DNA of 64,000 nucleotides, from positions 22,059,027 through 22,123,026 of the forward strand of contig OY759221.1 in assembly GCA_963662175.1 (NCBI GenBank), read 5' to 3'. The DNA comes from Aradus depressus (taxonomy: Eukaryota; Arthropoda; Insecta; Hemiptera; Aradidae). Positions 20,901-34,299 of this stretch are shown piece by piece. Every line of letters begins with the position of its first letter. Position 1 is the first letter of the stretch. Below the pieces are notes generated by a model. The model was not told where the DNA came from and did no database searches. It was given only the letters and a program-made list of their open reading frames with translations. Made by a program: the position numbers and the translations under genes.

Positions 20901-22141
20901 CAGGCAAAGGCTGGATTTTAAGTTTTTAAAATATTTCTATGAAGCTTGTTCTTTGGGTAATATTATTTATTATTCTTAGTCCTTTCTTCTGAAGTCTCAA
21001 ATATTAATAATACTCGAGCTACAAGCTCCCCATGTATTAAACCGCAATTGATTGAAAAATGGAAAAATGCATAATATAATATAATTAATGTTTCATTTAG
21101 CACGATCTTTTTAAGATTACGAAGTAAGAAAGAAGCAAACGAAAATATATATATATAATTATGTGTGGAGTGAAGGTTGTATATACCACCTATATGATGG
21201 TATATACCACCTTCACATACACATTCACTCAAGTCATTATAAAGCCCTAAAGAAGGAAATAAATAGTTTCCCAAAACCAAATACTGACTTTTTTATGTAT
21301 ATGACAGAACCTCCACTTCCCACAACTATAATAAAGTATCTGTCTCGGCATTACACCATTGTCAGGTTTAGTTATAAACTGTGACATAGCGAAGTTCATT
21401 AACTTAACAAAAAATTGAACTGATAATCTTGTAAAGATTTTATATACTATGATCAAGCTAAGAATCATTTCCACCATGTACAGACAAAATGTTAATTTTA
21501 TATACAGACTAGTCAATATTATTTAATTATTTCATGAATATTGTACCTAAATTTGAATCAAGAAAACTCTGACTCAAAGCAGATGTAACTTCGCAATTAT
21601 GAATAAGTGAATCAATTTGTATGAGTTTATCCACTCCGTGTTCACTTTTAATTGAGAAAGAACTACAACAAAGTATACATCTTCAACAAATACTCAAACC
21701 ATAAGAAAATTAATTACATTAAAGAAATTGACCTAGTTTTCTTTAAAAAGTAAATTTGATAACAAATTACTATATGATGTCATTGTCTGCAGCGGAAAAT
21801 CCAAAATGAAGCATCTCAAAATGTGAGTAATGAAAAATATCGTAACCATCCTCATTATTTTGTAATTTAAAATTCAATTAACTTTGCTAACCCTGTCCTT
21901 ATGCTCGTTCGTTCATTGAGTAGGCATGTGAGGCAAGCAGGCCTGCGCACCTCCCTTCCTAAGGTCCGGATCCACCTACCTTTTCCGCTACGTTTTTCCC
22001 TTTGTCTGAGGTTCCTCTGATGTAATGTGATATCCTGATTCGCCCATTTTAAATTAATGAACTATACAATGTATACTGTTAATTTTTCCTAATTTATATT
22101 ATTATTATTTTAATTGTTTCATTGTTATTGTCTAATTGCAG
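20901..22141. other. AT-rich stretch with hammerhead-like fragments
   Basis: At 21336-21372 the minus strand reads CTGACAA, a GGTGTAATGCC hairpin, then GAGACAG, a decayed member of the module series. 21175-21215 has a GATGGTATATACCACC palindrome. The last 30 bases are a pyrimidine-rich acceptor tract. Confidence 0.4.
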
Positions 22142-22238
22142 GCTTGTAAATTTACAGTCAACGTTGGAGACTACAGCCGAAGAGGAGGAACCGTTGATTA
22201 GGGAAGCTCTAGACTGCATTTATCAACCTTACAATTGA
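22142..22238 (+). CDS. Candidate alternative last exon of Hr3 (no AF-2)
   Basis: The acceptor TGTCTAATTGCAG precedes one base completing a codon, and then 31 open codons: LVNLQSTLETTAEEEE, PLIREALD, CIYQPYN and TGA at 22236-22238. The phase is identical to that of the normal last exon at 18161, so the 16592-16745 exon can splice to it. AATAAA lies at 22379-22384 with T/G-rich sequence after it. The peptide is not recognised and shows no AF-2 motif. It could instead be the end of an unseen gene, but no other + strand exon was found between 18266 and 22141. Confidence 0.5.
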
Positions 22239-22378
22239 CATTTAGACAAACATATAATATGTACACTTAGCGTCATGAATCTGAAGGTTCATCCTTGAAC
22301 TTCTGACCGCACCTGAACAGTCTGGTTAATGATGTTACTCCGTATTTCAAAAAAATTGCCTTCATAACCTCTTTCAAT

Positions 22379-22384
22379 AATAAA
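22379..22384 (+). terminator. Poly(A) signal AATAAA after the candidate exon
   Basis: A canonical AATAAA lies 141 bases after the TGA, followed by TTGGTGTCATTTCG and TTTGTTTAGTTAATTTGTGTT, a plausible GU/U-rich downstream element. Single AATAAA words are common in AT-rich DNA, so the weight comes from the spacing. Confidence 0.45.
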
Positions 22385-22439
22385 GATATAAAATTGGTGT
22401 CATTTCGTACATTTGTTTAGTTAATTTGTGTTCAATCTT

Positions 22440-22560
22440 AGGTTCTTCTTTTATCTGGAAGGTAACAACTTGAGTACGCCATCCTTCGGATAGGACATTA
22501 ATTTCCCGAGTCTTTGCTATAGCAGGAACTCGTTAAGGAACCCTACCCAAATTGGACCTG
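22440..22560 (+). mobile_element. SINE A fragment
   Basis: Retains TTATCTGGAAGGTAA, GTACGCCATCCTTCGGATAGG and GCAGGAACTCGTTAAGG. Head and tail are both lost. Confidence 0.65.
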
Positions 22561-22729
22561 GCCAGTATATCCTAGAGCCACCAAGACTTCATTTAGGTCA
22601 ATAGGCTAATCTCCAAAGATACGGTCCTTACAATAAATAATAAATAATAATGAAATAAATTAATCTGTCGATTAATTGCATTTTAATTAAAGACCTCAAT
22701 AAGTTATATATATATATTTTTTTAATTTA

Positions 22730-22850
22730 CAAAGAGATATTTACAACTGTATAAAAATATATACAACAAGCAAATATGCTAATACAGAGAATGGCAATGT
22801 CAAAAAGTCATGAGGGGAGAAATCACCCAGTGGTGACACTCCCTAAGTTA
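22730..22850. repeat. Interspersed repeat shared with 34300-34470
   Basis: Both places share TTTACAACTGTATAAA, TACAACAAGCAAAT, GAATGGCAATGTCA (with one variant) and a GAGGGGAGAAATC-like block. It is probably a LINE 3' end on the minus strand. No coding remnant is attached. Confidence 0.55.
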
Positions 22851-22989
22851 TATATAAAGGAATTTTTATAGGTTTTTCAAAATTTATTTATTGTCCTTAC
22901 GTACTTCGATCTCTGGCAGAAAAGACAAGCTCTGTGCAGTTTAGAGTTTACACATTATAGTCTGTATACAATTTATAATGAACATCTTG

Positions 22990-23215
22990 TAGCCTTTATT
23001 CGCAAAGTTATTAACGCAAAGTACATTTTTTCCATTTTTTATTAGATGTTCTTTCTCTCCCGAAACATCTAATTACTTGATGAATATTTTTTAATTTGAG
23101 ATTTCTTAAATTTTTTTTTATTGTTTTTCTATTTAACGTGCTTATGTACTTCGGGCAGAAAGGACGAGCTCTACAGTTTGTCGCCCTTATCTATTTCTAA
23201 AATCGACTCTACAGT
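22990..23215. repeat. Interspersed repeat shared with 25408-25500
   Basis: AAGTTATTAACGCAAAGTAC and TGTTCTTTCTCTCCCGAAAC followed by ATCTAATTAC recur at 25410-25500 with small changes. The phrase CTTATGTACTTCGGGCAGAA (23140-23165) is itself a variant of 22896-22930. The class is unknown. Confidence 0.5.
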
Positions 23216-23219
23216 GACG

Positions 23220-24860
23220 ACAGTTTTTATTCAATTTAAATTTTCATTTTGAACTCATTTAATAATAAATACTTATTTAATATACAATACACATATTCGT
23301 TATTTTTTGAAAATACAAACTAGGGAAAACTTGGTATGTTTTGCAGAAAACAATTTTTTAAACTTAAGTCTCAGAGCAGCTTCATTTGTTTTTATATTTT
23401 AACTTTAAATAAATTTTTATTGTTTGTTCAACTGTTATGTATTGTTATTTATTTTTTTCTTTAGTTAATTTTGATACAAAAATAAATAATGAACATTGAA
23501 TTACTCTAAAAAGAAAAAAAAAGGACAATGCAATTGAAGGAATAACTTCTTGTTTTGTGTTTGTTTGTTTTCATCTCAGATAATATAATATATTATAACG
23601 GAAATGAACCGATCTTATATAATCAAACCTTCAGATTCATGTTGCTAACTGCACATAACGTACATAATATGAGTATTATATGTTTGAGTGTTCAAAAAAA
23701 AAAATGAAAATATTGTAAATCATATTGTTATGTATGTACATTCTTAATTAAATGTTTTTGTTACTTGTTTTTACAATAAGTGAAAATAAATTTTAAGAAA
23801 AAAAAAGTGTATTATAAATATATAAATTATCACATTACTATTCATAGAGATCTTAAATTCAATTACATCGATAAGTTTTTAATTTAAAAAAAAAATTAAA
23901 AGAAATTATATATAAATATATTTATAATATTCAATTATGTTTTGTCTATAGTTTTTAAGGTTTTGTTTTAATTTAAAAAAATATATATTATAAATAAAGT
24001 TATATATATTTAAAAGTTATGTTTTTTAAATACTTATGGATGTTACATTCTTACCAATGTTTTTTACTCTTTTCTTTTTTTCGCTTTAAAAAAAAACATA
24101 TATATATTTTCTTATGAAGACAAGTCAAATTCTCTCGGTTAAAAGGTTCTTTATTTTTGGTTTTTGGTATTTAGTAAGAAAGGATGTAAAAATTGTTGAA
24201 TGCATTTACAGCACAAACTGTGTATTTGTGTCTTATAGAGATTAATAAATTGAATATCTGTTTACTTATTATTTTTAAAATTTAATTTAAGATTAGACTT
24301 TGCAAAGTAATACATATGGATGTAATTATGGGAGAGATATGATCGTTTATTGTGATATGTGATTGTATTATTATTTTTTTTTTTTCTTTTCTTCTATGAA
24401 TGTTAATAAGTATATATTTTATTTTATTGTATATGAACACATGTATAAATTACACAATGGATAGTTTAGAATTATTAATTCTTATAAGTTACAATGACAC
24501 AATATACAATTTTTTTAATCTTTAGGGTGTTGGTGGAGTTATACTGATTATTTCATTATGAGAGTTTCTAGTTGAAAATTATTGCGAAATTAAGAAAAAG
24601 TATGTTTTAAAACATGAACCAGTCACTTTTATGTTTACATAACCATTTTAATCCATACATGTTTATCTATTTTCTCGTATATTTTTATTACATTGGTAGA
24701 CTATACAAATGTGCATTTTTTTTCTGAATTTATATTTATTTTGAGTCTTACAGTTATTTCAACGTGGGGTGTGGAAAATAAAAGTACTTAAAACATATTA
24801 TGTTAGTAATTTTTAGCATCTAATGAAAAAGATGTAATGGTTTAGATAACAACAGAAAAA
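23220..24860. other. AT-rich intergenic DNA, nothing recognised
   Basis: Long A and T runs and short TA repeats, with no frame resembling a protein and no repeat boundary that could be defined. Confidence 0.5.
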
Positions 24861-25890
24861 ATAATAGTTGAATCGCCGGCCCTGTTCTTCCCCAGAGCGA
24901 ATTAATCAAATTAGTTCTCGCTCTCCCATAAAAACTAAACCGTTTGTATTGTTAACTTCTATCCTAATACTAAATGCTGTCCACGAGAATATTGTGGAAA
25001 TTTATAATTTTTTTTTCATTGGTGAAAGGGAAGAGGGAAGCAATCTCATTGGCTGTTCCTGCTATTTCCCACCCGTCCTTATTTAAAACTAAATTTCACA
25101 CCCATAAATCTATGAAATAATTTCGATCTCTTTCTATTCAACTTAAAAACTGTTATTTATTCTGCCTTAATCAGCTTATGTAGTCCCACCTCAATTCAAA
25201 ATGACAAACTCTCTGTACAGGATGCTCGAAAATCCACATCAATTGTATTCAACTCGATTATATCTATCAGAAATAAAATACTCGAAGGGATCGCATTTTT
25301 TTACAATTACAATTCAGTATAACTAAACACCAAAATGTAAGAAATTTTTTTATTAAACCAACAATCACTATTCATTAAAGTGTGTAATAATTATAAAATG
25401 TATTTTTTTTCTTTATCCGCAAAGTTATTAAAGCATAGAACATTTTTTTTTCTTTTTTTTAGTAAATGTTCTTTCTCTCCCGAAACATCTAATTACTCCA
25501 CTGTAAATGAGATTATTATTTTTTAAATTAAATTTTTGTCTTTTTTTTCACAAACAACATATTTGAGACACATATACATAAATTATAGGTATAATTTGTA
25601 ATATTCATTTGTAATATTAATGTTATTTAAATAGTGGAGTTGGGACAGGTATGGTAACTAACCAAATAGTTAATTGTATATTAAGATTGTTAATACTTTT
25701 ATTTTTTAAAATTAAATTAAATTTAAAGTTAGTAAAAAAAAAGGAAAAAAAAAGTTTTATTACTGTTAAATATAATATATAGTGTTTAGTTATTGAATAT
25801 TTCCTCAAAGTACAAAACTGTGATTTGTGTTTGTATATATGTGTATATATTTCTATATACATTTGTATGTTATTATATGTATAATCAATG
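24861..25890. other. R1rep scrap, repeat copy and AT-rich DNA
   Basis: 24868-24955 resembles the inverse of an R1rep end (CTTCCCCAGAGCGAATTAAT). 25408-25500 is the second copy of the 22990 repeat. The remainder is featureless. Confidence 0.4.
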
Positions 25891-25892
25891 AA

Positions 25893-26114
25893 CAGGGTTG
25901 CCAATGATTTTCCGATATATTTTCTGCGTTTTTAGACTGCTTTTTTGAGAAAGCTCTCTGATTTTTTTTATGACAGGTATAGTCCTTTTGTCTTAAAAAA
26001 AAAAAAAAAAAGTAACATTTCTATTTTTTGTCCCAAATCAACTGAAAATTTAGAATTCATAATTTTTTTTCTGAATCCTATTTCTTAAACAAATTAACTT
26101 AGTGTGGTAACCCT
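25893..26114. mobile_element. Possible decayed hAT-like MITE
   Basis: CAGGGTTGCCAATG at the left and GTGTGGTAACCCTC at the right are loosely inverse and similar to the ends of the 10296-11133 element. No duplication was found, so this is tentative. Confidence 0.3.
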
Positions 26115-26915
26115 CTACAGTGTTGTCTCAGTGTGCACTTTGAGAACTCAAAAAGTTTTTTCACGTAACGAAGTTTATAGATTTTATTTATTTTTTGTTA
26201 GCTTGAAGATATATATCCTTACTTTTTGAAAACTGTTTTTCTCTAGTCATAATGAACTTTAGAGTTGGGACCAAAAAATATTTTAATACGTTTTTTCAAG
26301 ACAAATAACATTATATCCAGGCGTAAAAAATAGTAGAGATTTCATTTCTGGTATATTTTTTCTCAGAAAAATAGTCTAAAAGGAAATCAAATATTTTATT
26401 TAAATCGTTGACCTTTGAGGCAATCAGGTTGGTTCATTATTCATAGAATAACCTTTATTTCTTTTTTAACTGTTTATATTTATTATATAATAATTTCTGT
26501 TCTCTTAATAAAGTTTTCTATTCTCCCCAGAGTTTATTTAACTATTGAAGACTCGATTTCAATTTAACTTTGAGGAGATATTCAAATATGCTTTAAATTT
26601 TCAGTGAATGATTTAGAAAAAATGAAAAATGAAAGTAACATAAATATAAATAAATAGAAAAACATAAACTGGAAACAGATACAATAGATAAATATCTTAC
26701 TCATAGGACTGATTACAAGTATACAAATTATGTATTTATTTTCAGTTTTTTTTTTTTTATAAATAGTTAAAATTAGCTGCACAATATTAAAATTTAGTTT
26801 AAAAAAAATTCATATAAACTTAGATTTCGTCATTGTCAAGGTATGCTTCACGTAAATATTCATACAAAATATTACTCATTTTCATTGTTGAGAGGAAACA
26901 AGATTTAAAAAAAAA
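26115..26915. other. AT-rich intergenic DNA
   Basis: No supported feature. The overlapping short frames on both strands around 26820-27027 are antisense images of each other and of R1rep sequence. Confidence 0.5.
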
Positions 26916-27325
26916 TGTCGGAGATTCATTGGTGATGTACTTCCCCAGCGCAAATTTATCCATTGCGATTTCCTTTGAAACCAATCCGTCGATTTGGTTC
27001 AAAATCAATAGTTGTTTTAGGGACTAAATTTTCAGTTGAAACCTCTCCCTCCTGGTTCTCCCTTCTTACCTTAAGCTGATTCGGCTGAAATATGATGTCA
27101 TCCTTGTTGAGTTTTGGATTTATATATAAATAATTTCTTAGACACTTTATTTGGGGTTTTTGTGTTAAGCTCCTTCTTTTTTTTGACCGATTTGACTGAA
27201 AATCAATAGGTTCTGGATTTTGACAGGTATTGTGTTCACAGACAGGTTTTTTTTGTTTTCTTACTTAACCAATCAGTCGAATTTACATAACTTCTCCTAT
27301 ACATTGTACTGCTGGGTAACTAAAT
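26916..27325 (-). repeat. R1rep copy
   Basis: Starts with the inverse of the family end (TCATTGGTGATGTACTTCCC). It runs through GATTTGGTTCAAAATCAATA-like and TTTTGTGTTAAGCTCC blocks and ends near TTTACATAACTTCTCCTATA, the inverse of the family's other end. Confidence 0.65.
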
Positions 27326-27591
27326 GTACAGATGGGTTGTTTTTGATTTAATAAAATACCAAAAAATGCCCAATAAGCGGCTCGTACAGTTTTGAAAATT
27401 ATATTTCAGATTATTTGATTTATTTTTCAATTAATAGCAAATTATTTTCAATTTTTTTTTACCTGAGTAATAGTGAATTGTAATAAACAGATAGCATATT
27501 TTTGACTGCTTCCAAAAAAAGGGATAATACTCAAAAAATTACTATTCGAGAAAGGTTGATCCCATTCAAAAATATTTCATTATCTTCTGTT

Positions 27592-27780
27592 TTGAGCACG
27601 CCGTCCTTCAGTGGTGACGTTAAGATATGATCCCGAGCCTGTGCGATGTTAGGTACTCATTAAAGACCACATTCTCTAAATTCAGGGCTAGGCAGAGTTA
27701 AGAATTCATAGTCAAATCAGGCTCTTGTCTATCAAAGCGAAGAAATGATTTCATAGTAATAGTCCGGGTACTAATTACTA
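27592..27780 (+). mobile_element. SINE A, 5'-truncated diverged copy
   Basis: GAGCACGCCGTCCTTCAGTG, GATCCCGAGCCTGTGCGATG and a worn AGTCCGGGTACTAATTAC tail are recognisable. Confidence 0.7.
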
Positions 27781-27968
27781 AAACAAACAAGTAATACATT
27801 TATTTTGTATTTCAGAAAAATATTATAATATATATAGTTTCAATTTGCCAGTCAATATTTTCAATATTTTGCTCAGACGGAGTATTTTTCTAAATGATAA
27901 AAGCAACAATGTATAACATCAGATAAATATAATAAAATATTGACATACATAACAATAGTTCAGTTCAA

Positions 27969-28172
27969 CTAAGCACGTCGTCCTTCGGATGTTTCCGAGT
28001 CTAAGTTTAAAGAACTCTACCCTATGTGAATAAAAATTTAGGATATGCAAAATTTAGGACTCCCATAGTAGAGTCGGGCTCATGTCCACCAGAGCGACAA
28101 ATGAGCGCTCTGTTATTAGGCGATATGTCCTCGTACTTCAAGCCCGGGCATGACTCACAATCACTAACTAAA
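27969..28172 (+). mobile_element. SINE A, 5'-truncated copy
   Basis: TAAGCACGTCGTCCTTCGGA starts the match. GTCGGGCTCATGTCCACC and AGCCCGGGCATGACTCACA are well kept. It ends ATCACTAACTAAAC, the TAAC-type tail variant. Confidence 0.8.
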
Positions 28173-31100
28173 CATCTAAAATCGACTAGGTTAAGCTCTT
28201 TTCTTTCGGAATCGGTGAAATTTGCAATTCGTGAATTTTTCCTAATAAATTAATTTGAAAAAGATAGATTTAAAGCAAGAATATATTGTACTGTTTTTTT
28301 TTAACAGTGGAACAAATTACAATGAATTTTACATTCTTGCTCGGGTTTAAAATGGACCAATTTCTTTTCTCTCAAATTTAGGTTAAATTCGCAATTTCAA
28401 TCACTAAGAGACGTACTGTTTCTGAATATCTTGCTCCTTAATCTTTTGAACAAGAGATTGAAACTCCTTTTGTATTTGTGTACTAAGTCTTAAACGTTTT
28501 TTTTAAAAATCAAAAGAAGCAGTTGACATGAATTATTTAAAATTTTTATGTATCCTTTCATCATAATAATTTTTCAAAATTTGATACGCTGTATGAATGT
28601 TGTACACGGTTGAGGCGCAAAAAAACTGTATTCAAGTAGTTTTTTAAAAGCCAATTCAAAGGACTAGTGGTAAATTGAGTTTGTATACAAAAAATCACTT
28701 ATTCTGTAAACTTTATCAACCAAAGTCTGGAAACACTTATGTGCCCGCGCGTTAATGATCATTAAACTATGTTATTCACCTGGAGCATACCGTAAATTCT
28801 CAAAATATAGTTGTTATTATCTTATCAATCATTGATAATGCACTTCGAGACAAAATTTGAACAATTCTGACTATACAGACTATGTTATAGTATTACTTTA
28901 ATCAATTCTGTTCAAATTTTGTTCTGTTTATATCTGTTGTTAACTGCATTTCGCACCTACTTCAAATGATCAATTATCAAAACGAAAAGTTTAATTACAA
29001 TAAAACTGAAAGTAACTAGAACATCTACTAAATTTAATTTATTTTAAAATAATTTTTTCAATCAGATATAATTTGAAAAATCTGTATTGGTGATGTCTAT
29101 ATATAACGCAGCCCAATTGGGTGAGAAAGTTGTTGAAATATGTAGAACATGTTACTTTGTATTCAGTACCGAAATTGACCTCAACTTTAATAATTATTAT
29201 TAAAATGTTTTGGATGAGATCAACTTACAAACCGATCGTCATAAGTTTTGCGATATTTCCAATATTTAGGGATTTACATACATTTTAAATTTAAGAAGAG
29301 TTTAGATTAATAATTCAAATATTTTTATCTTCGCAAAATAATTGTAAAGATGAACGCTTGTAGACAAAATCATTTGAGATCAAAATCAAAAATCTAAAAA
29401 AATATAATTTTTTTTCGATTTACTTGAGCTATCGCTTTCATCTGTAAAAATTTCATTAGGTTCATCGAAATATCATGGAAAACATGCCGAAAGTAAAGCA
29501 GAAAAATATAGTGAAATGGACGAAATTCGACTGCAAAATGTATTGAAAATATGTGTAGTTGTACAGGAGTACTATTATACTACTCTATTTTTCGTTTTTC
29601 TTCTCTTGTATATTTTTACAAACCCATGCGTTTCCATTCCTTTTCTCAAACAAAATAACGTAATAATTCAAGGGAATCTACTGTTTATCGTTTTAATACA
29701 GCCTTTGCAAGAAATTGTATATGTATTTTTTCGTTTTTGTTTTCTTATTGGCTACAGAAACCTATTTGTTTCTATTTCGATACACTTCACAAAATTTGCA
29801 TTAAATCTGAATATAAGCCCATTAAAATCTCAAAAAATTTATCAGAATTGAAGAATGGTATTTTTTGAAATTACTTTTTGTCTTTTTAGGATATTGTCAA
29901 TATATGGAAATTGCTTATAATTAATTTAAAGTACAAATACATTTATTAAGCCTTCTTTTAGCTATAATTTAGGTCATCGTAAACCTCCACATCTTTTACA
30001 TAGATGTCGTGTATTACTTCAATTTCTGAAATTTAAAATGTTTATTACTCAATATTTGAAATATGGCAAAACAACTTTCAGATAGTCAGATTTTATGTTG
30101 ATCTCTACCAAATGACTTTTAAATTAATTCTGAAAGTGTGAGGGCTTTATGCTGAGTCGACAATAAATTGTCAAGATGAACTTAAGAACACGTTTATGCA
30201 TAGGTTTTGTGACGTCCTTTCTCTTAATATCCAAAATGCAATTATTTTTATACCTTACACGTCCGCTTTGTTTACAGTTACGATGTGAAGAACTTATAGT
30301 ATTCTAAAGAGCGCAGAAGTCAAAATTCATTACATTCATATTTGACAAAATTGTTTTTCATGTATTACCGGTTTCATCAGGTAGTTATATACTAAGACAG
30401 TTTGCTGAATGCAAACCATTCTTATATATTTCATCAGAAAAGGATTGGATTATCTACTAGAAAATCCCAGTGGCTGATACATAGAACTAGTTTTGTTTCT
30501 ACTATAGTCAATATATATTATCACTATTTGGTCATTTTCTTTATTTATTTAGTTTTAATTTCAATTTATATCTTCATCGTTATTCATTTAGTTATTTTAA
30601 AGACAGGAAAAGTCTCTTTTTAATTTTATTAATATTCTCTTGTCCTCAATAATAATTTTGTTATATATGTGTAATATTTTCCACGTATATATAATTTAAT
30701 TTATATTGATAGGATTTAATAATTTGTTTTTCCATTATTATTGAAAAAGGGAAGGAAATATTTGCACAGCCAGAGACATTTTTTAGTTGATTACAACCTC
30801 TTCTTTACCTGATATATATGAATGGTTCCCACTCAAGCTGACAGTTTATTTATATATCTGACGATGGTGTTGTGTTGAAACTGGTAGTATATGAATACAA
30901 TTTTTATGGAATAGACAGTATTTCAGTTGAAGGTGCACACAATCCGGCACAGGGGCCACATCTTACACCACCAATAACGTTAATATTCACCATTTAAAAG
31001 TTGTTATAAATTCAGTGTACAGTGACGTAGAATCAAAATTAAATAATAGATCAACTTAAAAATTTTATTTTTTCTAGTTGTCACAAAATTGTTAATTTTC

Positions 31101-31373
31101 TTCATTTGCTTTCGCTTCCAGGGCCCTGCCAGTCGAATAACATAACGTTACAAACAAAATTTTTTATTAACTTTAAATTTTTCTTCTTAAATTAATTGCT
31201 AAAAGGTGCTACCTAAAACGCGAAGATTTGTCTGTGAAAAACAATAATTTAGACATTTTGATGCTTGTAACTTATGTAAGGAAGACAAGCTTTTACTGAA
31301 AATTTGAAATTGTCATAATTTATCTCCGAATGTCAATTTTTGTTTCTCAATAAAATAAATTATAAAGAAAACA
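28173..31373. other. 3.2 kb of AT-rich DNA without recognised features
   Basis: No exon with host-like codon use was found. The 111-codon frame at 29516-29851 is hydrophobic by composition (T-rich) and has no domain. A GACGATGG...GAAACTGGTAG string near 30860-30895 and a GTTTCATCAGGTAG string near 30370 resemble hammerhead-like modules. Confidence 0.5.
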
Positions 31374-31570
31374 CGAATGTTTTTTATATTGTCTATTTCA
31401 CAAGATATATAAAATATATGGGAGTACTTACGGTATTGCTACCATCTTCAACCACGACTTAACAAATACTGTATTTGTTAGGCCGTGGCTGAAAATGGTA
31501 GCAAAACCGAAAATACTCCCGTATTATATATATTTTGTGAAATTCAATATTTTTTTAAAAAAGCATTCGT
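31374..31570. repeat. Inverted repeat with hammerhead-like modules
   Basis: Left (CGAATGTTTTTTATATTG) and right (AAAAAAGCATTCG) ends are inverse. The arms carry TGGGAGTACTTACGGTATTG and its worn inverse. The centre is AACAAATACTGTATTTGTTAG, itself a palindrome. Related to the 6000-6625 element, with single-arm sequence at 53411-53483. Confidence 0.7.
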
Positions 31571-34299
31571 TTTTCCTTTATTTTTTAGAAAAGCACTTGC
31601 AGTAACGTGGTCTTGAAGTAATTCAGCATTTTCGTTATATCAAAGACCTTTATTTGACATTTTATTTTCACAATTAATTATTTTAAACATATACAATTAA
31701 AATGTACATAGAAGGAAAACAGACTGGTTTTAAAGTGATTAGGTTGAAATATGTGATAAAGACAGACCCGGATTAAATACTTTCATTTTGTTTATTCGTA
31801 TTTTTTCCAGTTATGAATACATTTTTTTTTTTTCAGTATATAATAAATTAGTTGCGAAATTACAATAATGCAAATCAGCATTAAGTGATATTGTGTTTGG
31901 ATTGCAACAATATATAAATGATATATTGTCAGTTGAAGTGATAAATAGGGTAAATGTTTGAATCGTTAGAAAATATGATTAATTTTTTGATACTAGGCAA
32001 AAATTAACTGAAATGATAAATTAAAATACATAAATTGCTTTCTAGGTTTAGGATAAATTTGTAATAAATAAATAAAAATTTAAATATGCATAATATATAT
32101 TTATAATTTCAATATAAAGTAATTAAATCATTTTTTCTAACTTTTCAAACTGAGATGAAGTAAATAAATATTAATTATAAATATACTTTAATTTTAAGCA
32201 AAATAAAAGTGGATTAATGTAACAGAATATAATACTGCCTTATATTAAATTTTAATTTAACTGATCTCTAATTTGTAATAGAATTGTTGAGTGAAGTCAG
32301 CTGAGTATGTGTGAATTGTTATCAGGCCTAATTTACCAGAAAAAAAATATATGTATAATTTAAAATCATTATTACATTCAAAATACAATTTAAAAATGTT
32401 GTTTTAATTTTTATGAAACTTAATGTATAAATGTTGTCTGACTTATAAATTCATCATTCAATAAAAAATAAAATAAAATAGGTATAAAATTCTAATATAT
32501 GTACATAAAATAGGTGTTATGTACTAAATATGTATAAATAATTCAATAAATAAAGTCAATACCTAAGGTTTGTTAATTTTTATATGATTTTATATAAATT
32601 TTTGTTGTTGATTGTTTATTTATTTTTTTAGCGCATATAGTCAATATTTTATATACATATGTACTTATATTAGAATTTTATATATTTTTTTTTTTGGAGA
32701 TTGCTTGATAAAGGCAACTTCAAAAGGCGGTTACATGTTATTTCAAACTTTGCGAGAGGTCAGACTGCATTTTTATTTTGCAATCTGTGCAATTTATGGA
32801 AATTTTTGTCATTTAATTCTTCAGCGAGAGCATAATTTTTACTTTCTCATAGGAGACACAATGAAATCATGTGGACATTTTAAATTGATTTTTCCTATGT
32901 TTTTTTTTTTTCTTTATTTATGTTTATACAATTTTAGTTTCAATTATGAATTTTCAGGGATGTTTTAGAGCTCATCTGGACAAATATTACCGAAACAAAA
33001 ATCAATTTCTTTTAAATTGAATTTTTAAACGGTCAAAATTTAACATTAATACAATACAAAATTAAATAAATAATAAGATCCTTACCTCTATGACAATTAG
33101 GCCAACTGGCTCAAATTGGTCGAGTAATGACAATTTATTTGATTGAATTGAGGTCATGGCTCAACATTTCTAAAGCCCACTAAGAGCCCTATGGGAAAGT
33201 ACCATACATCTTTGATCTAAGTATACTTTTTTATTAATATATTTTATTTTATACAAGTATATACATATATATTTTGGTAAATATGGCTTGGTGACTAAGA
33301 TGTATAATTTGCCTTAATATAGAAAGTGCGTACTCTCCATACCGAAGTTTCATGTCATATATTTATACAATAAAGCTTATAAATATGTAATTAATATATG
33401 CACATAATTTAATAATCAAATAAAGTGAGCGATATTTTTTTAATTTATCCTCTAACATAGTTTTACATAATTTGTTTTCTGATGGTACTCAGTTCGATGA
33501 GAAATAATAGATTCCTTAAAAAAATAATCTTGCATTTTATTTATTTTCTAACATTACTTTGTGTAAGATTTCTTAATTTTATATCAAAATAAAGCTAAAA
33601 GCTTAAGGTGATTCAATATGAATTTCGAAAAATCCGAAGGAATTTTGGAAAAGAATATGTCAGTCAGAAAAATAGTATTAAATATTTTTTTTTTACAACA
33701 AATTGTTAGCTCTGTATAGTTGCATTTTGTGAATTTTAATAAACTGACCCACTTTATTGCAAAAATTTTTTTTTATAAAAAAAAATGGATTTGAGATGGT
33801 CTCTAGGATTAAATTTTTTTTTTTATACCACAGAAATGTGTTCTAATAATGAAATTGTATTGCTTATGCATTCTATTTAATTGGGTTGTAAAAATTGATT
33901 TTGAAATATTGAAAGGGCAGTTCGATGGTAATATGGCAAATGTTTCTATGATTAATGACATTTTCGTTTTCTAAATCTAGGATGCTGGGGGAAACGAGTG
34001 GTATGTAAAACATACGAACTTATCAAGCAAAATAGTTTTGTTAGAGGAATTAAATGTGGTATAAACAGTGCATAGAATGCACTCAAGTCATTTTCTTGAT
34101 GTTTGTGTCAGCACAAGTTCATGTAGAATCACCACCAGGGTGAGAAACAGTGGAAGTCAAATTGTATTATTTTTCCTTGGAGAGGGTTTGTTTATCTTGT
34201 CTCTTATTTACTGAATAAAATAAGTTTATTGAAAAAATTGAAACTACGTTAATTGGTTTGTAAAGTTATCAACTAATAGACAAATCAAACATTTTCAAT
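31571..34299. other. AT-rich intergenic DNA, nothing recognised
   Basis: The 118-codon frame at 32612-32968 is low-complexity and Phe/Tyr-rich, as expected from T-rich DNA. No repeat borders or splice-flanked exon were found. Confidence 0.5.

Noticed and set aside
29516..29851. 111-codon hydrophobic frame that could be a membrane protein
   Set aside because: Phe/Leu/Ile richness follows from T-rich DNA; there is no start context, splice partner or repeat of the pattern.
32612..32968. 118-codon frame
   Set aside because: Same reason: low-complexity T-rich sequence with no recognisable motif.
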